64,000 bases of DNA from Catonella sp963545085 (lineage in GTDB: Bacteria; Bacillota; Clostridia; Lachnospirales; Lachnospiraceae), in contig CAUUHV010000010.1 of NCBI GenBank assembly GCA_963545085.1, forward strand, positions 1-64,000, given 5' to 3'. The notes beneath the pieces are model-generated. The model was not told the origin of the DNA and ran no database searches. It worked only from the letters and a program-made list of their open reading frames with translations. The translations under genes and the position numbers were made by a program. Shown piece after piece: positions 33,691-42,084 of this stretch. Numbering within the stretch: position 1 is the stretch's first letter; each line of letters begins with the position of its first letter.

Positions 33691-35067
33691 ATGGCTGAAA
33701 ATGAGAGAGAAATTGTTCTTAACATGCTTCTGCTGCTTAAGCCTGAAAGACAGGGACATATAATACTTCGAGAAACACTTGACAGTTACGCTTATTTAAG
33801 TAAGCCTGAGAGAGCCTTTATAACCAGGCTTTATGAGGGTGTTATTGAAAAAAAGATTTATTTGGATTTTGTAATAGATAAATTCTCAAAGCTTCCCGTA
33901 AAAAAAATGAAACCGGTTGTAAGGGCAGTGCTTGAGCTTACCGCTTATCAGCTTTTTTTCATGAATAAGGTTCCGGAGAGCGCGGCTATAAATGAGGGAG
34001 TAAAGCTTGTAAAGAGAAAAGGGCTTACAGGGCTTTCGGGTTTTGTGAACGGGGTTTTAAGAAACATAACGAGAAATAGGGATAAAATAGAGATTCCGGA
34101 TAAAGACAAAGATTTAACAAGGTTTTTGGAAGTGAGATATTCCATGCCGTTACCGCTTGTGAAGTATTTTATAAATGAGTATGGGAAGGATAAGGCGGAG
34201 AAAATTTTAAAAGCCTTTGAAAAAGAGAGATCGGTTACAATAAGAGTAAATATGGCTAAGAGTGAATGTGAGAAGCTTATACGGGAACTTGAGGCTGACG
34301 GAATAAGGACGGAAAAAGGCGATATTTTAGAGAGAGCCTTTAAAATATCGGGATTTGATAATTTGAATTTTATTTCCGCATTTGAAAACGGCGAGTTTAA
34401 CGTGCAGGATGAAAGCTCACAGCTTGCAGCGGAGCTTGCGGGGGTTAAAGAGGGCGATATAGTGCTTGATCTTTGCTCCGCTCCCGGAGGAAAAACAGCT
34501 GTAATGGCTGAAAAAGCCGGTGTTTCGGGGAAAGTTATCGCCTGCGATATATCCGAAAATAAGCTTGGTCTTATAGAAGATACGATAAAAAGACTCGGAT
34601 TTAAAAATGTAAAGACGAAGATTAACGATGCTTCAGTTTTTAACGAGGATTTTAAAGAAAAAGCGGATGTAGTGATGTGTGACCTGCCGTGTTCGGGGCT
34701 CGGTGTAATAGGCAGGAAAAAGGATATAAAATATAACTTTTCACCTGAGAAAATCAAGGCTTTGGCAGAACTTCAAAAAAAGATATTGACTAATGCCAAA
34801 GAATACGTTAAAGAAGGCGGTATACTGATGTTTTCCACCTGTACGCTTACAAAGCTTGAAAATGAGGAAAATTTTAAATTCATTTCCGACTTTGAAGGCT
34901 TTGAGCCTGTTGATTTCTCAAAGGAGCTTCCTGAGAGCCTTAAAAACGGAGAGTATGGAAAACGAATTGTAAAAGAAGCTGAAAAGGGCTATATAAAGCT
35001 GATTCCGGGTGAATTTGACACGGATGGTTTTTTTATTTCAAAAGCTATAAGGAAGAGTAAAATTTGA
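33691..35067 (+). CDS. rsmB: 16S rRNA m5C967 methyltransferase
   Basis: The 458-residue protein has an N-terminal NusB-like RNA-binding domain (about 1-140) and a C-terminal SAM methyltransferase domain with motif I LDLCSAPGGKTA and the two catalytic cysteines in CDLPCSGLG and STCTLTKLEN. It begins 1 base after fmt and overlaps rlmN by 4. Confidence 0.94.
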   Translation: MAENEREIVLNMLLLLKPERQGHIILRETLDSYAYLSKPERAFITRLYEGVIEKKIYLDFVIDKFSKLPVKKMKPVVRAVLELTAYQLFFMNKVPESAAINEGVKLVKRKGLTGLSGFVNGVLRNITRNRDKIEIPDKDKDLTRFLEVRYSMPLPLVKYFINEYGKDKAEKILKAFEKERSVTIRVNMAKSECEKLIRELEADGIRTEKGDILERAFKISGFDNLNFISAFENGEFNVQDESSQLAAELAGVKEGDIVLDLCSAPGGKTAVMAEKAGVSGKVIACDISENKLGLIEDTIKRLGFKNVKTKINDASVFNEDFKEKADVVMCDLPCSGLGVIGRKKDIKYNFSPEKIKALAELQKKILTNAKEYVKEGGILMFSTCTLTKLENEENFKFISDFEGFEPVDFSKELPESLKNGEYGKRIVKEAEKGYIKLIPGEFDTDGFFISKAIRKSKI

Positions 35068-36146
35068 AGGACATAAGAAAAGATATAGCAAGCCTTAATA
35101 TTACGGAGCTTACGGAACTCATAAAGAAAAAAGGGCTGCCTGCTTTCAGAGCGAAGCAGATTTATGACTGGATACATAAAAAGCTTGTTTCTGATTACTC
35201 ACGGATGACAAATGTTCCGATTGATTTAAGAAATAAGCTGCAAGAGGAGCTGCCTTTTCCGGAAATGAGGGTGGCGGCAAGAAAAGACTCGAAATCGGGA
35301 GATACGTCAAAATTTGTATTTAAGCTTTATGACGGTTTTGTCATAGAGAGTGTGCTTATGAAATACCGCTACGGAAATTCGGTGTGCATATCCTCACAGG
35401 TGGGATGTAAAATGGGTTGTACCTTTTGCGCTTCCACGCTTTTGGGACTTTCAAGGCAGCTTACTCCGTCGGAAATGTTGTATCAAATCTATGAGATTCA
35501 GAAGATAACCGGAGAAAGGGTATCGAATGTAGTTGTTATGGGTACGGGTGAGCCGCTTGACAATTTGGATAATTTGCTTAAATTTATAGAGCTTTTAACT
35601 GACGAAAACGGCTTGAACATAAGTCAGCGAAACATAACGATATCCACATGCGGGCTTGTTCCGGAAATAAAGAAGCTTGCGGATAAAAAGCTTACGATTA
35701 CGCTTGCTATTTCGTTACATTCTCCAACGGACGAGGAAAGACGTAAGATAATGCCTATAGCCAATCGTTACAGCATAGCGGAGATTCTTTCCGCAACAGC
35801 TTATTATTTTAAAAGAACAGGCAGGCGTGTATCTTATGAATACAGTCTGATAGAGGGGGAGAACGATTCTCCGGAGAATGCTGAGAAGCTTACGAAGCTT
35901 TTAAAAGGTACAAACTGTCATGTAAATTTGATTCCGATAAATCCTATAAAAGAAAGGTCTTACAGGAGGACGAAAGCTGAAGGAATAGGGCGTTTTAAAA
36001 AGATACTTGAAAATAACGGAATAAATGTTACTATTAGAGAGGAAATGGGACAGGATATCGATGCGGCGTGCGGTCAGCTGCGCAAAGAATATATTGACGG
36101 GAAAGAGCAGGAAGAAGCCCGCCGGAAAGGAGAAGGTCACAGATGA
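35064..36146 (+). CDS. rlmN: Dual-specificity 23S rRNA/tRNA adenine-C2 methyltransferase
   Basis: RlmN is a radical-SAM enzyme that methylates A2503 of 23S rRNA and A37 of some tRNAs. The 360-residue product has the CxxxCxxC cluster motif in CKMGCTFCAST, the GTGEPLDN motif and the conserved C-terminal Cys (DAACGQLRKEY). It overlaps rsmB and prpC by 4 bases each. Confidence 0.95.
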   Translation: MKDIRKDIASLNITELTELIKKKGLPAFRAKQIYDWIHKKLVSDYSRMTNVPIDLRNKLQEELPFPEMRVAARKDSKSGDTSKFVFKLYDGFVIESVLMKYRYGNSVCISSQVGCKMGCTFCASTLLGLSRQLTPSEMLYQIYEIQKITGERVSNVVVMGTGEPLDNLDNLLKFIELLTDENGLNISQRNITISTCGLVPEIKKLADKKLTITLAISLHSPTDEERRKIMPIANRYSIAEILSATAYYFKRTGRRVSYEYSLIEGENDSPENAEKLTKLLKGTNCHVNLIPINPIKERSYRRTKAEGIGRFKKILENNGINVTIREEMGQDIDAACGQLRKEYIDGKEQEEARRKGEGHR

Positions 36147-36871
36147 AGACATATTCTGTAACATACGCAGGAGAAAACAGAACAGTGAATCAGGATTGTT
36201 TTCTTTGTGAAGAGGGGGCTGTAGGAAGCTTTTCAAACCTTTTTATAGTTGCGGACGGTATGGGTGGCTATAAGGGAGGAGATTTTGCCTCGCGTTATTG
36301 TGTAGATAATGTAAAAGAATACATTTCGAAGTCGGGCGAGGAATTGTCGGCAATATCAATTATAAGAGGGGCTGTAAAATTTGCGAATGACGGACTCAGA
36401 AAAGAAAAAATTTCTATGGAAGAGGATATATCGAAGTGCGGTACCACAATCGTGCTTGCTACGGTAAAAGACGGAGTGCTGTATGTGGCGAATGTGGGTG
36501 ACTCGAGGCTTTATGTGCTCCAAAAAGAGGTTTTAAAACAGGTGACGGAGGATCATTCCTTAGTTGAGGAAATGATAAGAAAAGGACACCTCGACAGAAC
36601 GGAAGCGCTATATCATCCTGACAGGCATGTTATAACAAGAGCGCTCGGAAGTGAACCGGAGGTTGAAGCCGATTTCTTTGAGGTAAAGGTAGGAGAGGGA
36701 GATAAAATTTTACTCTGTACCGACGGACTTTCAAACGGGGTGGAAGAAAAGGCTATGGAAGAAATAATGAATGAGGACGGAGAGCTTTCCGAAATTTGTG
36801 AGAAACTTGCGGGAACGGCGAAATTTAACGGCAGTAAAGACGATATTACAGCGGTAATAATAGAGGTATAA
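36143..36871 (+). CDS. prpC: PP2C-family Ser/Thr protein phosphatase
   Basis: This 242-residue PPM phosphatase reverses phosphorylation by the PASTA kinase encoded next. The metal-binding motifs are FIVADGMGGYKGG, VANVGDSRLYVL, ITRALGSEPEVEADFF, LLCTDGLSNGV and KDDITAVII. It overlaps rlmN by 4 bases and lies 3 bases before the kinase gene. Confidence 0.94.
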   Translation: MKTYSVTYAGENRTVNQDCFLCEEGAVGSFSNLFIVADGMGGYKGGDFASRYCVDNVKEYISKSGEELSAISIIRGAVKFANDGLRKEKISMEEDISKCGTTIVLATVKDGVLYVANVGDSRLYVLQKEVLKQVTEDHSLVEEMIRKGHLDRTEALYHPDRHVITRALGSEPEVEADFFEVKVGEGDKILLCTDGLSNGVEEKAMEEIMNEDGELSEICEKLAGTAKFNGSKDDITAVIIEV

Positions 36872-36874
36872 TAT

Positions 36875-38977
36875 ATGTTAAAAGAAGGAACACTTGTAGG
36901 CGGACGATATAGGATAGTGAGTCTTGTAGGCTCCGGAGGTATGGCGGATGTTTATAATGCCAAAGATGAGAGATTAAACCGCTCCGTAGCTATAAAGATA
37001 CTTAAAGAGGAGTACAGCTCCGACAGGAATTTTGTGGTAAAATTCAGAGGAGAGGCGCAGTCCGCGGCGGGACTTTCTCACCCCAATATAGTGAATGTAT
37101 ATGATGTGGGCGAGGAGGACGGTCTGTATTATATAGTTATGGAGCTTGTCGAGGGCATAACTCTTAAAAAGTTTATCGAAAGAAAAGGTAAGCTCGAGTT
37201 AAGAGAGGCTGTCGGTATAGCCGTTCAAATCGCACAGGGAATGGAAGCGGCGCACGCAAACCATATAATACACAGGGATATTAAGCCGCAGAACATAATT
37301 ATATCTAAAGAAGGTAAAGTAAAGGTTACGGACTTCGGCATAGCTAAAGCAGCCACTTCAAATACAATAGCGGCAGGGCAGGCTATAGGCTCAGTACATT
37401 ATATTTCACCGGAACAGGCAAGAGGAGGCTATTCCGATGAAAAGAGCGATATATATTCGCTTGGTGTCACTCTTTATGAAATGCTTTCAGGAAAGATGCC
37501 TTTCGCAGCTGATAATACCGTTTCCGTAGCGCTGCTTCACATACAGGAAGAGGCTGTGCCTTTAAGAGAGCTTGATCCGGATATTCCGGCAAGTATAGAA
37601 AAAATTGTCCAAAAGTGTATGCAAAAGAAGCCTGAGAGAAGATACTTAACGGCTACGGAGCTTATTAAAGACTTGAAGAAGTCGATTTCGGAGCCTGAGG
37701 GAGATTTTGTTAAAATAGAGCAGGCGGCCGCTACCGACTCTCCTACCATAAATATTTCGGGTGAGGAGCTTAAAAGGATAAGGAGCGCCAGATATCCAGA
37801 GGAAAGAGAGAGAAGCAGGACAAGCTCTCATACGAAGGATAAAAAAGAAGTCTCGCTTAAGGATGAAGATGATGAGATGGACCCTAAGATGGAAAGGCTC
37901 ATCTTAATAGGAGGAATTGCCGCGATAGTGGTACTTGCGGCAGTTATTATAGTGCTTGTAGTAAAGGGATTCAATCTTTTCGGAAGAACTCATGAAGAAA
38001 ATCCGCCGCTTACATCATCGGTAAGCAGTGTAGATTCACAGGTCAAGCAATCATCAAGCGGAGTTGCTTCTTCGGGAGTATCGTCTAAAGCTTCGGCTTT
38101 TGTCGTGCCGGATATAAAGGGACGCACTCTTGCGGAGGCTATAGGGTTACTTAACGAGGCTAAAATCGGCTCATACCGTTATGATTTTGAAAACTCGAAA
38201 GAGGTTAAGAAAGACTATGTAATAGATGTTAAGCCTGAGGCGGGAACAGAGATAAAAGAAAATGAAGAAGTTGTAATAGTCGTAAGTAACGGAGAAGAAG
38301 TTACCAGGGTTCCTAACCTTGAAAATATATCAAAAGAGGCGGCAGTTACTACTCTTGAGGGAATGAAGTTTAAAGTAAGCGTAGAGGAAGATTTCAGCGA
38401 TACGGTGCCGGAGGGCAAGGTAATAGGTACGAAGCCGGTAGCTTTAACCGAGTTGAAAGAGGGCGACGCGGTAACGCTTATAGTGAGCAAGGGTCCGGAA
38501 GCAAAGAAGGTGAAGGTTCCGAGCGTAACAGGAAAGACGGAAGCGGAAGCTGTAAAAGAATTGAGCGATGCGGGACTTAAATCAAAGGTATCAAATAAGT
38601 ACAGTGATACTGTGGAAAAGGGTCTTGTAATAAGCCAGAGTATGCCTGAGGGTAGAGAGGTAAACGAAAACTCGACGATTGCGATTACTGTAAGCTCGGG
38701 ACCTGAGGTTAAGGTAACATATTTAGCTTCCGTATCAATAGATGAAAATCCTTTTGCGGATGAGGGAGAAAGCGGACTTGTTGAAATAAGGATGGATCAG
38801 GACGGAGTTACAAAGACAATATATTCCGAAACCGTAAGCTACAGCGATTTCCCTATACTCATAGATAATATCAAAGGTTCAAGCGAAAAAGAGGCTATCT
38901 GCTATATGTATGTGGACGGAGAGCTTTATACGGACAAGGTTTGGCGCATAACTTCATGGGAGAAGTCTGAGGAGTGA
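36875..38977 (+). CDS. prkC: PASTA-domain Ser/Thr protein kinase
   Basis: This 700-residue transmembrane kinase senses muropeptides or lipid II and controls growth and wall synthesis. The kinase domain (about 10-270) has GSGGMADVY, VAIKIL, HRDIKPQNIII, DFGIAKA and GSVHYISPEQARGGY. A juxtamembrane basic region leads to the membrane helix near 343-366. Outside are three PASTA repeats (about 405-470, 471-540, 541-610) and a unique C-terminal beta-rich domain of about 85 residues. It overlaps rsgA by 4 bases. Confidence 0.95.
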   Translation: MLKEGTLVGGRYRIVSLVGSGGMADVYNAKDERLNRSVAIKILKEEYSSDRNFVVKFRGEAQSAAGLSHPNIVNVYDVGEEDGLYYIVMELVEGITLKKFIERKGKLELREAVGIAVQIAQGMEAAHANHIIHRDIKPQNIIISKEGKVKVTDFGIAKAATSNTIAAGQAIGSVHYISPEQARGGYSDEKSDIYSLGVTLYEMLSGKMPFAADNTVSVALLHIQEEAVPLRELDPDIPASIEKIVQKCMQKKPERRYLTATELIKDLKKSISEPEGDFVKIEQAAATDSPTINISGEELKRIRSARYPEERERSRTSSHTKDKKEVSLKDEDDEMDPKMERLILIGGIAAIVVLAAVIIVLVVKGFNLFGRTHEENPPLTSSVSSVDSQVKQSSSGVASSGVSSKASAFVVPDIKGRTLAEAIGLLNEAKIGSYRYDFENSKEVKKDYVIDVKPEAGTEIKENEEVVIVVSNGEEVTRVPNLENISKEAAVTTLEGMKFKVSVEEDFSDTVPEGKVIGTKPVALTELKEGDAVTLIVSKGPEAKKVKVPSVTGKTEAEAVKELSDAGLKSKVSNKYSDTVEKGLVISQSMPEGREVNENSTIAITVSSGPEVKVTYLASVSIDENPFADEGESGLVEIRMDQDGVTKTIYSETVSYSDFPILIDNIKGSSEKEAICYMYVDGELYTDKVWRITSWEKSEE

Positions 38978-39849
38978 TGAAAGGCAGGATAGTTAAAGGA
39001 ATAGCCGGTTTTTACTATGTACATACAGGCTCTGCGCTTTATGAGTGCAGAGCCAAAGGTGTATTCAGAAACAAAGGGTTGAAGCCTCTTGTCGGTGATA
39101 TTGCCGAAATTGAAGTGCTTGATGAAGATAATAAAAAGGGAAATGTAGTCGGTGTAGAAACGAGAAAAAATCACCTTATAAGACCGTCCGTAGCTAATAT
39201 AGATCAGGTGCTTGTAGTATTTGCGGGAGCAAAACCAGCGCCGAATTTAAATCTTCTTGATAAGTTTCTTGTTATGATGGAGATTAAAAAGATTCCTGCG
39301 GTTATAATTTTTACAAAAAGTGATATTTCCGATGAAAAGAAGCTTAAAGAGTTTAGAGAGATTTATTCAAAAGTTTATAAAGTGATAGAAATAAGTGTTA
39401 AAGACGGCAGAGGAACTGACGAGCTTAAAGGGCTTCTAAAAAATAAAACCACAGTATTTGCCGGACCGTCGGGAGTAGGAAAGTCTTCTCTTACAAATTT
39501 TCTGGTACCCGAAGCAAAGATGGAAACGGGCGAGATAAGTAAGAAGATAGAGAGAGGGAAGCAGACTACGAGGCATACCGAGCTTTTTTACGCGGGTGAC
39601 GGAGCATATATTTGCGATACGCCGGGGTTCGGTTCTATGGAAATATCGGCGCTTGACAAAAAAGAACTTAAGTTTATGTTTCCGGAATTTACGAATTTTG
39701 AGAAAGAATGCAGATTCAACGGCTGTGTCCATATAGGAGAAAGGGAATGCGGAGTGAAATCCGCGATGGAAAGCCGGAAAATAGCGGGAAGCAGGTATGA
39801 GAATTATCGTATGATATATGAAGAAATAGCAAACAAGAAGGAATTTTAA
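38974..39849 (+). CDS. rsgA: Ribosome small-subunit GTPase
   Basis: RsgA is a circularly permuted GTPase that matures the 30S subunit. The 291-residue product has an OB fold, then FTKSDIS (G4), AGPSGVGKSSLTN (G1) and CDTPGFGSMEI (G3), and a zinc knuckle with ligands in ECRFNGCVHIGERECG. It follows prkC in the order typical of Firmicutes. Confidence 0.95.
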   Translation: MMKGRIVKGIAGFYYVHTGSALYECRAKGVFRNKGLKPLVGDIAEIEVLDEDNKKGNVVGVETRKNHLIRPSVANIDQVLVVFAGAKPAPNLNLLDKFLVMMEIKKIPAVIIFTKSDISDEKKLKEFREIYSKVYKVIEISVKDGRGTDELKGLLKNKTTVFAGPSGVGKSSLTNFLVPEAKMETGEISKKIERGKQTTRHTELFYAGDGAYICDTPGFGSMEISALDKKELKFMFPEFTNFEKECRFNGCVHIGERECGVKSAMESRKIAGSRYENYRMIYEEIANKKEF

Positions 39850-39851
39850 TT

Positions 39852-40520
39852 ATGAAATATGTACTTTCGCCATCTATTTTAGCGGCGGATTTTAACAGGC
39901 TCGGAGATGATATAAAAGCGGTAGAGGAAGCGGGGGCGGAGTATCTTCATATTGATGTTATGGATGGCTCTTTTGTTCCCAGTATTTCTTTCGGTATGCC
40001 TGTAATTAAGAGTATAAGAAAGAATACGGGGCTGCTTTTTGATGTTCATCTTATGATAGACGAGCCTGACAGGTATCTTGAGGATTTTAAGGCTGCCGGA
40101 GCCGATTTGATAACAATTCATGTCGAGGCGTGCAGGCATCTGCACAGAACCGTGAGCCACATAAGGGAAATGGGCTTGAAAGCAGGCGTTGCGTTAAATC
40201 CCGCCACTCCTTTAGAGAGCATAAAGCTAATTCTTAAAGATGTCGACATGGTACTTATAATGAGCGTGAACCCGGGTTTCGGAGGACAGAAATTTATACC
40301 GTTTACCTTGGATAAAATAAGAGAATTGAGGCGAATGAAGCCGGCGCTTGATATAGAGGTTGACGGCGGTATAAATGCAGATAATATAAGTGTTCTGCTT
40401 GAAGCCGGCGCGAATGTAATAGTTGCGGGAACGGCTGTTTTTGCCGGTGATATTAAGGAAAATATAAAAAAACTGTTAGAGAAGATAAATGAAAAAAATA
40501 TTGATAATAACGGGCGGTAG
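39852..40520 (+). CDS. rpe: Ribulose-phosphate 3-epimerase
   Basis: This 222-residue TIM-barrel enzyme interconverts ribulose 5-phosphate and xylulose 5-phosphate. Motifs are LHIDVMDGSFVPSISFG, DVHLMIDEPD, SVNPGFGGQKF and IEVDGGIN. The last 32 bases overlap the thiN start, so the C-terminal tail after residue 212 is shared coding DNA. Confidence 0.95.
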   Translation: MKYVLSPSILAADFNRLGDDIKAVEEAGAEYLHIDVMDGSFVPSISFGMPVIKSIRKNTGLLFDVHLMIDEPDRYLEDFKAAGADLITIHVEACRHLHRTVSHIREMGLKAGVALNPATPLESIKLILKDVDMVLIMSVNPGFGGQKFIPFTLDKIRELRRMKPALDIEVDGGINADNISVLLEAGANVIVAGTAVFAGDIKENIKKLLEKINEKNIDNNGR

Positions 40521-41178
40521 AGTATCGGGAAGTTTTGTGAAATCCGTGGTTTCAGACTATAAGCCTGATGCGGTAATAGCTGCGGACAGGGGAATAGAGG
40601 CGGCAAGGGAGGCTTTGCTTATTCCCGATTATATTGTGGGTGATTTTGACAGTGCCGGACGTGATGTCCTTGAGTATTTTAAGACTTGTTTCGCGGAGTA
40701 CGGAAAGCCTGTGATAAGAACCTTTAATTCCGAAAAGGATGAAACGGATACGGAGCTTGCGCTTTCAACGGCGCTTACCCTTGAACCTGATAAGGTGGTA
40801 CTCATTGGAGCTACGGGTACCCGCCTTGATCACACTATGGCGAATATCTCGCTATTGTCAAAGCTTCTTTCAAACGGAGTTAAGGGAGTTATACTTGATG
40901 AGTACAATATGATAAGTCTTTATGATGAAGGCTTTACATTAAAGAGGAAGGGCGCTTTCGGAAGATATTTTTCCCTGCTTCCGTTTACCGAAACCGTATC
41001 GGGACTTACGATAAAGGGAGCCAAGTATGAGATTGAAGATTATTTTTTGGCTCAGGGAAGCAGCATAGGCATAAGCAATGAAATAGAAAAAAGCGGGGTG
41101 AAAATAAGCTTTACCGAAGGGATTCTGATGTGTATTCAGTCGAGTGATGTGCCGTTTCATGGAGTATTAAAAATATGA
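40489..41178 (+). CDS. thiN: Thiamine pyrophosphokinase
   Basis: This 229-residue enzyme makes thiamine diphosphate from thiamine and ATP. It has the motifs AADRGIEAA, YIVGDFDSAG, SEKDETDTELAL and IGATGTRLDHTMANI. It starts 32 bases inside rpe, behind an AGAGAAG site, so the two are probably translationally coupled. No TPP riboswitch is seen. Confidence 0.93.
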   Translation: MKKILIITGGRVSGSFVKSVVSDYKPDAVIAADRGIEAAREALLIPDYIVGDFDSAGRDVLEYFKTCFAEYGKPVIRTFNSEKDETDTELALSTALTLEPDKVVLIGATGTRLDHTMANISLLSKLLSNGVKGVILDEYNMISLYDEGFTLKRKGAFGRYFSLLPFTETVSGLTIKGAKYEIEDYFLAQGSSIGISNEIEKSGVKISFTEGILMCIQSSDVPFHGVLKI

Positions 41179-41194
41179 AAGAGGAGTAATGAAA

Positions 41195-41371
41195 ATGAAG
41201 AAATTAACAAAAAGTAGTAATAGGAAGTTATGTGGAGTATGCGGAGGTATAGCGGAGTATTTTGACGTCGATCCTACTGTGATAAGGCTGCTTTGGGTGG
41301 TATTATGTTTGTTTGCCGGAAGTGGAATTTTAGCGTATATTGTTGCGGCAATAATAATGCCGGAGAACTAA
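41195..41371 (+). CDS. PspC-domain membrane protein
   Basis: The start is ATG 41195, 8 bases past GGAG; ATG 41189 is too close. The 58-residue protein is a bare PspC domain: RKLCGVCGGIAEYFDVDPTV, then a membrane helix (about 30-55) ending IMPEN. PspC domains take part in envelope-stress sensing. It sits at the end of the def-to-thiN operon. Confidence 0.88.
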   Translation: MKKLTKSSNRKLCGVCGGIAEYFDVDPTVIRLLWVVLCLFAGSGILAYIVAAIIMPEN

Positions 41372-41376
41372 AGATT

Positions 41377-41556
41377 ATGGAAACATGGTATTACGAAGTG
41401 GTGAGCATTGACGGAGATTACGCAAATCTTTGCAGAACCGATATAGCTTCAGATGATTTGAAGCTTGTCGCGAGGGCTTTGCTTCCTTCTGAGGTTTCGG
41501 AAGGCAACAGACTTAGGTATGAGATGTTTGAATATTCGTTGGAGCAGGGCTTATGA
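41377..41556 (+). CDS. Small protein of unknown function (59 aa)
   Basis: The start at ATG 41377 lies 11 bases past a GGAG within the end of the PspC gene. The product is acidic, with the block TWYYEVVSIDGDYANLCRTD and the block ARALLPSEVSEGNRLRYEMF. I do not know its family, but the look is that of a conserved regulator or binding protein. It overlaps the ArsC-like gene by 4 bases. Confidence 0.6.
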   Translation: METWYYEVVSIDGDYANLCRTDIASDDLKLVARALLPSEVSEGNRLRYEMFEYSLEQGL

Positions 41557-41894
41557 ACATACAGATTTTCGGAACGAAGAAGTGTAACGATACAAGGAAA
41601 GCGGAAAGGTTCTTTAAAGAACGCGGCATAAAATATCAATTTGTCAACATGAAGGAAAAGGGTATGAGCAGGGGTGAATTTATCTCGGTAGCCGAAGCGA
41701 ACGGCGGTATTGACAATATGCTGAATCCCGACGCAAAGGACAGGGACGCTCTGGCGCTTATCAGATACACGCCTGACGAGGATAAAACGGATGCGGTTCT
41801 TTGTAATCTGCAGGTAATAAAAACACCTGTGGTAAGAAACGGAAGAAAGTCTACATTAGGCTATCAGCCTGAAATATGGAAAGAATGGGAATGA
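41553..41894 (+). CDS. ArsC/Spx-family protein (YffB-like)
   Basis: This 113-residue thioredoxin-fold protein has the ArsC-family start IQIFGTKKCNDTRKAERFF with a single N-terminal Cys (CNDT) and the block VIKTPVVRNGRKSTLGYQPE. It lacks the Spx CxxC pair. The family includes arsenate reductases and glutathione-linked proteins; the true substrate is not known for this type. It is the last gene of the operon and is followed by a terminator at 42014. Confidence 0.85.
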   Translation: MNIQIFGTKKCNDTRKAERFFKERGIKYQFVNMKEKGMSRGEFISVAEANGGIDNMLNPDAKDRDALALIRYTPDEDKTDAVLCNLQVIKTPVVRNGRKSTLGYQPEIWKEWE

Positions 41895-42013
41895 AAATTA
41901 AAGCCGTCCCCGGAGACCGCCTTTTGAGCTGCCGGTTTCTTTAAAGCAAGCACGAAAAGTCGTGAACTGATAAAGAGAGTATTGAGAAAATTAAATGAAT
42001 AAGAGTATAAAAG

Positions 42014-42058
42014 ATAAGATTGCAAGCTGCGTTTCAAGCCTGCAATCTTATTTTATCG
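42014..42058. terminator. Bidirectional terminator
   Basis: ATAAGATTGCA (42014-42024) and TGCAATCTTAT (42041-42051) form an 11-bp perfect stem with T-rich flanks on both strands. It serves the def operon on the plus strand and the chemoreceptor gene on the minus strand. Confidence 0.8.
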
Positions 42059-42084
42059 GAAAAAAACGTTAAATCTAAGTTTTA

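Noticed and set aside
33948..34757. A 269-codon open frame antisense to rsmB
   Set aside because: It is rich in Ser, Phe and Leu, the mark of a shadow of a Glu/Lys/Ile-rich gene, and rsmB is certain on the other strand.
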